Origin: Polysphondylium violaceum
Taxonomy: Eukaryota; Evosea; Eumycetozoa; Dictyosteliales; Dictyosteliaceae
Length of the DNA: 64,000 nucleotides
Direction: 5' to 3'
Assembly: GCA_000277445.1 (NCBI GenBank)
Contig: AJWJ01000003.1
Location: forward strand, 93,566 to 157,565
Every line of letters begins with the position of its first letter. The first letter of the stretch is position 1. The notes under the pieces were generated by a model. It had not been told where the DNA came from, did not search any database, and was given only the letters and a program-made list of their open reading frames with translations. The position numbers and the translations under genes were made by a program. Shown piece after piece: positions 56,826 through 64,000 of this stretch.

Positions 56826-58475
56826 ATGGCCTCCAATATATTAGTTTTCTCTTTATTATTAGCTACAATTGGTTGTGTATTTGCCCAACAATTCCAATTT
56901 ATACATCTTAGCGATGTTCATTATAGTTCAATCATCAACACTGTAGATTACAACTCCTCCACATCATGTGTTCCTCCAAGGTAAAGAACAATTGTTAATT
57001 AACGTAAAAATAGAGACAGGCCCTAACATTTAGTCACCTATAATAATATAGTTTATTCAGCACTTTGGAAGAAAGCGATCACCATCATACAGATTTGAAA
57101 GCAGTTTTACAAGAAAAAGGAACTCTCACCACTTCTGGTCTTTATGGCAGATATGGTTGTGACACCAATGCTTTATTATTCCAATCATTGTAAGTGTTTA
57201 TTTATTGGCGACATGATTTAGTAGTATTAATCCATTATCATCATATTTATTTAGAATGACAGAGATGGTATCAAATCAACCAAACCCTGATTTTATTCTC
57301 TAGTAAGTATTTATTTGTATATATCTAATGATTTAGATTTATCAATTTGTGTGGGAGAGCGGTCACTCAATCTCATTTTACGTTTTTTGTCGGTTTTTTT
57401 TTTTGTTTTGTTTTTTGAAAATTATTTTTCAAACAATTTTTTTTCTTTGGTATTAATACATTCAACAAATTATAGTACTGGTGATAGTGTTGGTCATCAA
57501 CTTCCAATTTCACCATGGACAGAATCACAAGTTACATTTGCCAAGACTATTGCAGCCTCTTATCCAGATACACAATTTATTCCATCCATTGGTAATAACG
57601 ATGTTTTTCCAGATTACAATTCACAATGTTCAGATAATAATTTAGCATTTTTGGCAGAAACTTGGGGACAATGGATTCCACAAGACCAAAGGGCCAATTT
57701 CACCACCAGAGGTTCATTTGCCACCTCCCCAGTCGAAGGACTTGTTGTCATCTCACTCAACACCATTTTATACGCCCCAAAGAATCCAAACAAGTTTGCC
57801 AATCCACTCGATCCATGCGACCAATTCGCTTGGTTGGAACAACAATTGATTGAAGCCCAAGAAAACAATAATGCAGTCTATATCATTGGTCATATTTTCC
57901 CAGGTTTGGATCCATTCTACTTGGAAACCACATGGACTCCATTATACGTCACCACCTTTTTAAATATCCTTGCTACCTATCCAGACGTTGTAAAGGCCGG
58001 TTTCTATGGTCACATCCACAGAGATGAATTCCGTTCCATTCAAACCAACTCTGCACCCGCCCCCAATTACTATTATTTCCCAATGTTTATTGGTTCCTCT
58101 GTTACCCCAGTCTATGTCAACAATCCATCCTACAAAGTATACCAATACAATGCCGGTATGAACATCACAACCTTCTCATCCTATTTCACCGATGTTTACG
58201 TCTCCAACTTGAATGGAAATGCCACCTGGTCTCTTCAATACGAATTCAGTCAAGAGTATCTTTTGACTCCTCAAGAAACCGATGCCGGTCTCAATGGCGC
58301 CACTCTCAACACTCTTGTCAACAAACTAAAGGAATCCGATACTCTCTATTCTCTCTACGACAGCCACAGAACCTCAAACTATCTTCCGGACAGTATCACC
58401 AATCTTTGTCTTGCTCAATCCATCACCTCAGACCAATTCAATAATTGTATCAATTCCAATTTAATTGCAAATTAA
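56826..58475 (+). CDS. Acid-sphingomyelinase-like phosphodiesterase
   Basis: Four exons, 56826-56980, 57052-57189, 57255-57302 and 57476-58475, with split codons S, L and Y, give about 446 residues. A signal peptide (NILVFSLLLATIGCVFAQ) precedes the calcineurin-like metallophosphoesterase: LSDVHY (D30, H32), YTGDSVGH, PSIGNNDVFPDY (GN-N-D as in sphingomyelinases), the catalytic YIIGHIFPG and GFYGHIHRDEF. Several NxS/T sites and Cys pairs suggest a secreted or lysosomal glycoprotein. The family (D. discoideum sgmA-D; animal SMPDL3) hydrolyses sphingomyelin or nucleotide phosphodiesters. There is no saposin B domain, so it resembles SMPDL3 more than true acid sphingomyelinase. C-ending codons dominate the last exon. 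Confidence 0.93.
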
Positions 58476-58827
58476 AATTTAAAAATAAAATATTGGTCTT
58501 TTTTTTGTTTTAAAATAATCCATCTTTTCGAAATTAGTAGTATTTACCAATCCTCAGATCTATTTAATTAATTAACGAAAAATTAGTAATTTTTTGAAAA
58601 ATGGCGCCTCTGTAAATTTTTTTTTTTCAATTTTTCAAAAATACACCACAAAGGGCGCCCATTTTAGGCATTAACAACAAGTAACTAATCTAGATATATT
58701 TCTTCGCACCCACAAATACATACACATTTATTTAATGTTAATACTACAAATATAGATCAAAAATCACGAACGGATAGTCTATATTGATCATATATTCATC
58801 CAAATAAACAAAAAACCAAAACGAAGC
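58476..58827. other. Intergenic, upstream of DOT1-like gene
   Basis: Non-coding. The noteworthy element is the imperfect inverted repeat GAAAAATGGCGCC (58596-58608) and GGGCGCCCATTTT (58653-58665). The rest is AT-rich. Confidence 0.5.
58596..58665. promoter_or_regulatory. Inverted GGCGC elements upstream of DOT1-like gene
   Basis: AAAATGGCGCC and GGGCGCCCATTTT are inverted copies with one extra C, 44 nt apart and about 160 nt upstream of the start codon. The TGGCGC core resembles E2F-type sites. Paired GC-rich words are very unusual in this AT-rich DNA, which supports function; the factor is inferred. Confidence 0.4.
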
Positions 58828-61476
58828 ATGACATCGCCTTATCGTTTGAATGACAAGGACAAATTTCATGAACAAAAAGATTTAGAAGGCCCAGATGATG
58901 ATTTAAATCAAGTGTATGTTATTAGTGATGATGAGGGTGGTGTTGTCGTGTTGATAGATTCTGATAGCGATGAAGATATTATCATAACGCCATCTAGAAA
59001 GTATGACCTCAACAAAGAAATAAAAAAACTGGCCCAAATATTTCCTTCAAAAGAAAAGGATGGCAGCATTATATTAGTAGATAATAGTCATTCTTCACCA
59101 TTTAAAACAAAAACTAAATCAACAACAACTACAACGACAACAACATTTACGCATAATAATAATGAAAGCAATGGTGGGAGTAGTAATGGTATAGCTAAAA
59201 AAAAGATAGATAGTGTTGATAGTGATAGTAGTAGTAATAGTAATAATAATAATAATGAAAAATATGATAATAATCATAGTAAAAATAATAATAATAAGAA
59301 TAAAAATAATTTAAATAAAGATGATGATTCAGATCCAGATTTAGAGAATGAAAATAGTTTTGGTTTAAAAAATGCGATCTCTAAACGAGATCATTTTAAT
59401 GAAACATCAAAACATAAACTATCTTCTATAGAGTCATCAGAAACAACAAACAAAAAAACAAATGGTACAGAAAACAGAATAGAATTAAAACTTGTCAATG
59501 AACAACAGGATAAAGAACAAGATGAAAAACGGAATAAAGAACAAGATGAAGAACAGGATGAGGAAAAACTGAAGGCTCAAAGGAAAATAGATAAAAAAAA
59601 TAGAAGAAAAAACAAAAAGAAGGAAAAGAAAAGGCTTGAAAGAGAAGGCAAAGAAAAAGATTTAGTAACCAAAGACAATGATAGTGATGTAAATAATAGT
59701 AGTAAATCAAATTTAAACTCTCATAATAATAATAGTATTAGAAAAGAAAAAGAAAAAGAAAAAGATAAAAGTGAAAATGGAAAAGATAAAATTGTAAATA
59801 GTACAGATGAAAAGATGACAGATATTAATGAAAAAGAAGAGGAGGAAGAGGAAGAAGACAATGGAATTAGAGTAAATAAAAAAAGAAAGGAAAAGGGATT
59901 TTTAAAGAACTCCTGGCTAGATTCTGATGAGTCGAGTTCTGAAGATGAAGAATCCAAAAGACCAGCGAAAAAACATATTCTCATCAAAAGATCTAGTCCT
60001 TTAAGTAGTAAAAAGATATTGATAGAAAAGAATCCATTGTTGATTGAACAAAAACAAGATAAATCGCTAATCAAACAGACAATAACGGATGAAAATAGTA
60101 TTATTATTAAAAACAAAGAAATTCAAGATTTTAATGGATCAAAAGACGACGAAGAAGAGCAATCTGAAGAATCAGAGATGGACGACGATGATGAAGAATT
60201 GATAGAAAGACAAAGGTATTTAGATATAAAAGATCCACTATTCAAAAAGTTGGCAAAAGAGTTGAAAAAGAGCAACAGTTTATTTAAAACCATTGGAGAG
60301 ATTGTTGGTGATTGTGGAATTAAAATCTCTGGTGGAAATATTGAAATTATAACAAATGAAAGATCAAAGGTCAGATTCAAGCGTGGTAATCAGATTTTGA
60401 TGCAATCTGTAGAGTTTAGAAAAACTATTCTGGATAATTCACATGTTGATAAAACGACAGGAGTGCATAGGTCGCCTGCCGAGATGATGGAGCACATTGA
60501 AAGTTCTTCGCTTACTTGGGGCAATATCGAATTTGAATGCCAAGCTTTTTGGAAAAGTTGTGCAAAATGTAATCCAAGACTCGATTATGAAAGAGCTTTA
60601 TCAAAGGCTGGTGGTTTTGCAATGGAAAGAACGAGTAGGGTCGTGCTCAACGACAGAGGAATACGAACTGAATTTGAAACCTTGTATACAATCCAACAAC
60701 AAAGACAAATGGTCAAGAGTAGAAAGTTAAGGTGCTATCCAAACGGACCGCGTGTCATGAATTATTTTGAATTTTTAGAACTAAACATTTTACTAAGAGA
60801 AGAGATTCCCCACGAAAGAATCCTTAAAAACTATCAAATGGGTAAGGAGGCTTATGGTGAAGTAATGCCAAAACTCGTGAATCAATGGATTATGCTGGGT
60901 TTAATTAAACCCACCGATATATTTTGTGATATAGGTTGCGGAATTGGAAACATATTGTTTCAGGTGGCCGCAATGGTTGGTTGTCGTGTTATTGGCGTTG
61001 AACTGCGTCCAGATTTATTTGCAATTTCTCAGAGAATGTTGGCAAAGTATAAAAGAATTTCAAAGTGGAAGCAATTAGATTCATGTACTCAAAACATTGA
61101 GATCTATAATGTAGATATCGCTTCTTCCACACTCGACTTTAATCTATATGATCCGACTCTATTTTTTATGCACAATACTTGTTTTCCCACAGAGCTAGAA
61201 GTTAAAATTATGGAGTTGATGAAACAAAATTCTCAGCCAGAAGCTAAAGTCATAACTATCAATACTCTATGTCCAAGATATAAGCCGTCAGACAGAGGCG
61301 CCAAACCTTGGGGAATTTTTAAAACTCCATTTGAAAGATATGAAATGGAGGAAGATTCTCTTTCTTGGAAACCAAGCAAAGATTGTCATTTTTGGTCATT
61401 TACTCTTGATGAAGAATTGGTCATAAGGAAGAAAAATCAAGAAAATCAAGAAAGTCAAGAAAACGATAAAAAATAA
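58828..61476 (+). CDS. DOT1-type histone H3K79 methyltransferase
   Basis: 882 residues in one exon. The first 420 are low complexity: Asp/Glu/Lys/Asn/Ser-rich, with basic KKNRRKNKKKEKKR-type nuclear-localisation stretches. The catalytic fold is C-terminal. AdoMet motif I is FCDIGCGIGNILFQVAAMVGC (about 700; DOT1L has [20 protein letters not shown]), acidic GVELRPDLFAISQRML follows, then the DOT1 segment HNTCFPTELEVKIMELM (DOT1L NNFAFGPEVDHQLKERF) and the end SLSWKPSKDCHFWSFTLDEEL (DOT1L [21 protein letters not shown]). The upstream helix MPKLVNQWIMLGLIKPTD also fits. The enzyme methylates Lys79 of nucleosomal H3 without a SET domain. The G-S-G-V to G-C-G-I change in motif I is conservative. 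Confidence 0.85.
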   Translation: MTSPYRLNDKDKFHEQKDLEGPDDDLNQVYVISDDEGGVVVLIDSDSDEDIIITPSRKYDLNKEIKKLAQIFPSKEKDGSIILVDNSHSSPFKTKTKSTTTTTTTTFTHNNNESNGGSSNGIAKKKIDSVDSDSSSNSNNNNNEKYDNNHSKNNNNKNKNNLNKDDDSDPDLENENSFGLKNAISKRDHFNETSKHKLSSIESSETTNKKTNGTENRIELKLVNEQQDKEQDEKRNKEQDEEQDEEKLKAQRKIDKKNRRKNKKKEKKRLEREGKEKDLVTKDNDSDVNNSSKSNLNSHNNNSIRKEKEKEKDKSENGKDKIVNSTDEKMTDINEKEEEEEEEDNGIRVNKKRKEKGFLKNSWLDSDESSSEDEESKRPAKKHILIKRSSPLSSKKILIEKNPLLIEQKQDKSLIKQTITDENSIIIKNKEIQDFNGSKDDEEEQSEESEMDDDDEELIERQRYLDIKDPLFKKLAKELKKSNSLFKTIGEIVGDCGIKISGGNIEIITNERSKVRFKRGNQILMQSVEFRKTILDNSHVDKTTGVHRSPAEMMEHIESSSLTWGNIEFECQAFWKSCAKCNPRLDYERALSKAGGFAMERTSRVVLNDRGIRTEFETLYTIQQQRQMVKSRKLRCYPNGPRVMNYFEFLELNILLREEIPHERILKNYQMGKEAYGEVMPKLVNQWIMLGLIKPTDIFCDIGCGIGNILFQVAAMVGCRVIGVELRPDLFAISQRMLAKYKRISKWKQLDSCTQNIEIYNVDIASSTLDFNLYDPTLFFMHNTCFPTELEVKIMELMKQNSQPEAKVITINTLCPRYKPSDRGAKPWGIFKTPFERYEMEEDSLSWKPSKDCHFWSFTLDEELVIRKKNQENQESQENDKK

Positions 61477-61641
61477 ATAACAGTCATAATTGTATTATTT
61501 CTTGGAAACATGACATTTTTTGATATTACAAAAGAAATTCATAAATAGTAGTATACAACTAATATTATGATGATTGACTAAAACTCGAGTTTATTAGAAA
61601 AAAAAAAAATAATACAAATATTTTATTTTTCTTTGTTGTTT

Positions 61642-63900
61642 TTAAATCTTTTCTAGTTGATTTAAAATTTCAGAAAAATTGGGTCTCATGTGAGGATCTT
61701 GATGCCAACAAGATTGAATCAAATTTACCAAATTTTGAGGCCAGACACTTGGAATTGGTGGACGCAAAGATTTAGTTGTCACTGCAAGGGCTAATTGTAC
61801 ACTATCTAAACCAGCATATGGCAATTCGCCAGTACCTAGTTCCCAAAGAATAATACCAAAGGCATAGACATCCACTTTTTCAGTATAATCTTCACCCATC
61901 AATAACTCGGGACTCATCCAAATGGGTGAGCCAATAGATTTTGTCATTTCTGTGGATTTTGATTTCAATTTAGAGAGACCAAAATCACATATCTTTACAT
62001 TCATATTTTCATCCAACAAGAGATTCAAAGACTTGATGTCTCTATGAATTACACCACTGAGATGCAAATAATTCATACCTTGAGCTATTTGAACCGCTAG
62101 TTTTTTGTAGAGTTGCATATTCATTTTGATCTTTTTAGAGTGTAAAGCATCATACAAAGAGCCTCCTGGTAAAAACTCTGTAACAAAACAAAGATTGGGT
62201 GGTGATGTACATGCAGCCATTAATAAAACAATATTTGGATGCCTTAGTCGACTAAGAATTGTCAATTCTTTTCTAAACTCTTCTAAAACTTGATTATTTA
62301 CATGTTCGTTAATTTTTAATTGTTTAATTGCTACTGAACTACCTCTCCATATTCCTTTATATACAACTCCAAATGTTCCTTCTCCTAATTTACTGATAAT
62401 TGATAGTTCTGAAAATGATATTTCGATATCGGAGTGATATTCTGGTTTATTAACACCTCCACTTGTTTTTAATTGTTGTTGTTGAGGTGGTTGTAATTGA
62501 TTAATGTTTTGATTATTATTATTGTTATTTTGATTATTGTTATTGTTATTATTATTATTATTATTATTATTTTGGTTATTGTTTATATTATTGTTATTAT
62601 TATTATTATGATTAAAACTATTATTATGATTATGTTTTGTTGGATTTAATGGACTATTATTTTGATTATTATTTTGATTTTGATTATTATTAATATTTAA
62701 ATAATTATTCATATTTATATGATTTAAATAGTTATTATTAAAATTATCATCTATATTATCAAAATAAACTACTGGTTGTCTATTATTATTATTATTATTA
62801 TTGTTATTATTATTGTTGTTATTATTATTATTTATATTATTATCTAAATCATCTATCTCTGTTATAAAAATTTGTTGACCTTCGATTGGTGGCGATGATG
62901 ATTGTTGTTGAGGAAACTTTAAATGTTCAAATGGAATAATTCCTAAACCTATATATTGTACAAACTCGTGAAAGGGCAAAGTGGTAGCGGGTAACATTGA
63001 TGGATCGGCACCAAATAATGATAACTTGATTGTTGGAACACCACCAGATTTATCTTTAACAGAGTTGAAAACATCTATTATGGCACATGCCTGTTGTGGT
63101 GTAAATTTTCTGATATTTAAATATTGATATTGACCAACGGTGAGATTGATTTGGTTGAGAATGGGTGGTGTTGTATTACGATTATTATTTCCATTATACA
63201 CCATTGATTTTGTGTAGGAATAGGCTTCAATGAGTTGTTTGAGTGTGAGTGAAAGAATCATGGTTGGTGATTGTTGTTGTGGAATTGCATTTGGATACAA
63301 TAGACCTATAGCTAATAAAAACTGTGTTCTTGGTGGTGTGTCTGGTTGATATAGACTTGATATATATTTAACTAGTTGTGAAAATGATTTCAATACACCG
63401 TGTCCATCGTCCATTTGTTGAAAATGATGGTAACACAAATAAATCTCCTCCCATGTCAACTCTTTAAATCCTCCCATTCCAAGAGACTCTGTAGTTAAAC
63501 TAAACTCATCAAACGAACTATTTCTTTGATGTTGACGTAAATAATTTAATTTGTTATTTAATTGTTGTTGTTGTTGCTGCTGTTGCTGTTGTATATGATT
63601 CATATTTGGTGAAAGACCACCAAAGTGTTGTTGTTGTTGAATATGGTGTTGTTGTTGTTGAATATGATGTTGTTGTTGGTGTTGCTGTTGTGGAATATGT
63701 TGTTGATGTCCATAGGCACCATTATTCATATTGTTTATATTATTATTTATATTATTATTGATCGGAAATCCCATTCTCTCCATTTGATGACCACCTCCAC
63801 CAACCATAGCTACCATTGGACTAGGTGAAACCAACGGACTTGTGGAGGGATTATAATATCCATTATAATTTTGTTGATGATAATAGCCTCCACCTTTCAT
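61642..63900 (-). CDS. TKL-type protein kinase with Asn/Gln-rich N-terminus
   Basis: 752 residues in one exon. The N-terminus is rich in Gln, His and Asn. Residues about 140-310 form a folded region (LTWEEIYLCYHHFQQMDD..SLYQPDTPPRTQFLLAIGLL) possibly of EF-hand-like type. A very long Asn tract precedes the kinase domain (about 495-752): glycine loop GEGTFGVVYKG, VAIKQLK, HRDIKSLNLLLD, CDFGLSKL, SPIWMSPELL, DVYAFGIILWEL and RPNF. Conserved Lys, HRD and DFG are present, so an active kinase. Ser/Thr specificity is indicated by HRDIKSLN and GSPIWMSPE. The kinase domain closely resembles the D. discoideum Drk/DDB_G0267514 type from memory. Substrates are unknown. Confidence 0.93.
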   Translation of the reverse strand: MKGGGYYHQQNYNGYYNPSTSPLVSPSPMVAMVGGGGHQMERMGFPINNNINNNINNMNNGAYGHQQHIPQQQHQQQHHIQQQQHHIQQQQHFGGLSPNMNHIQQQQQQQQQQLNNKLNYLRQHQRNSSFDEFSLTTESLGMGGFKELTWEEIYLCYHHFQQMDDGHGVLKSFSQLVKYISSLYQPDTPPRTQFLLAIGLLYPNAIPQQQSPTMILSLTLKQLIEAYSYTKSMVYNGNNNRNTTPPILNQINLTVGQYQYLNIRKFTPQQACAIIDVFNSVKDKSGGVPTIKLSLFGADPSMLPATTLPFHEFVQYIGLGIIPFEHLKFPQQQSSSPPIEGQQIFITEIDDLDNNINNNNNNNNNNNNNNNNNRQPVVYFDNIDDNFNNNYLNHINMNNYLNINNNQNQNNNQNNSPLNPTKHNHNNSFNHNNNNNNNINNNQNNNNNNNNNNNNNQNNNNNNQNINQLQPPQQQQLKTSGGVNKPEYHSDIEISFSELSIISKLGEGTFGVVYKGIWRGSSVAIKQLKINEHVNNQVLEEFRKELTILSRLRHPNIVLLMAACTSPPNLCFVTEFLPGGSLYDALHSKKIKMNMQLYKKLAVQIAQGMNYLHLSGVIHRDIKSLNLLLDENMNVKICDFGLSKLKSKSTEMTKSIGSPIWMSPELLMGEDYTEKVDVYAFGIILWELGTGELPYAGLDSVQLALAVTTKSLRPPIPSVWPQNLVNLIQSCWHQDPHMRPNFSEILNQLEKI

Positions 63901-63909
63901 TTTTTAACT

Positions 63910-63932
63910 AAAAAAAAAAAAAAAAAAAAAAA
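63910..63932. repeat. 23-nt poly(A) tract in leader of kinase gene
   Basis: On the gene's strand it is a T-run about 10 nt upstream of the start codon, a typical dictyostelid promoter/leader feature (oligo-dT near the transcription start). Confidence 0.7.
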
Positions 63933-64000
63933 CCTTTTAAAGTGTGTTTTGATAAAATGATAGTATGTGTAGTGAGCGTGTGAGAAATAAATTATCCTAA

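Noticed and set aside
1-64000. CRISPR arrays, DIRS/TRE-type retrotransposons, rRNA genes
   Set aside because: No regularly spaced repeats, no reverse transcriptase or integrase motifs, and no rRNA-like sequence seen in any frame or strand.

Overview
The window is nuclear DNA of a dictyostelid social amoeba. Three things point there: very AT-rich intergenic DNA full of homopolymer A/T runs; short GT..AG introns (about 50-180 nt) opening GTAAGT/GTATGT; and proteins typical of the group, including FNIP repeats, polyAsn tracts, a cAMP-receptor-like GPCR, DD3-3, a DEAH-helicase/RBR fusion and a PA-phosphatase-related protein. The coding DNA looks richer in G+C than D. discoideum, so another dictyostelid (for example Cavenderia) is my guess. 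That species call is inference.

Layout. 1-5.4 kb, plus strand: an FNIP-repeat protein cut by the left edge and a secreted, GPI-type protein. 5.5-22 kb, all minus strand: a putative winged-helix nuclear protein, an APMAP/strictosidine-synthase-like protein, SmD3, the clamp-loader subunit CTF18, a protein with five copies of a new-looking motif, and a 1783-residue CCCH/DEAH-helicase/RBR protein. 22-25 kb: a tRNA-Thr(AGT), two decayed tRNA-like stretches, and a pair of tiny paralogous genes (54-55 aa) that start MIFKC and end GVW. 25-32 kb, minus strand: DD3-3, a small membrane protein with a broken paralogue beside it, and DNA topoisomerase I. 34.6-38.7 kb, plus strand: an oxysterol-binding protein and EB1. 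38.9-45.8 kb: a SAP-like/thioredoxin fusion, a GST, a cAMP-receptor-like GPCR, an unknown Ser-rich protein and complex I subunit NDUFA5. 46.6-61.5 kb, plus strand: a PAP2-type protein with altered motifs, a Furry/Tao3/Mor2 protein, an acid-sphingomyelinase-like phosphodiesterase and a DOT1-type H3K79 methyltransferase. 61.6-63.9 kb, minus strand: a TKL-type protein kinase.

There are no operons. Genes work independently, although CTF18, topoisomerase I and DOT1 share a chromosome replication/chromatin theme, and CTF18 and DOT1 have GGCGC/GGCGGG elements upstream. Many gene models here join several exons. I placed the splice sites by eye, using reading phase, GT/AG signals and family similarity. 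I found no CRISPR array, no intact transposon and no rRNA. The observations I rate highest are the twin MIFKC..GVW genes, the paralogous pseudogene at 29.0-29.2 kb, the five-repeat protein, the tRNA-Thr with a mismatched first acceptor pair, and the palindrome-rich patch near 28 kb.
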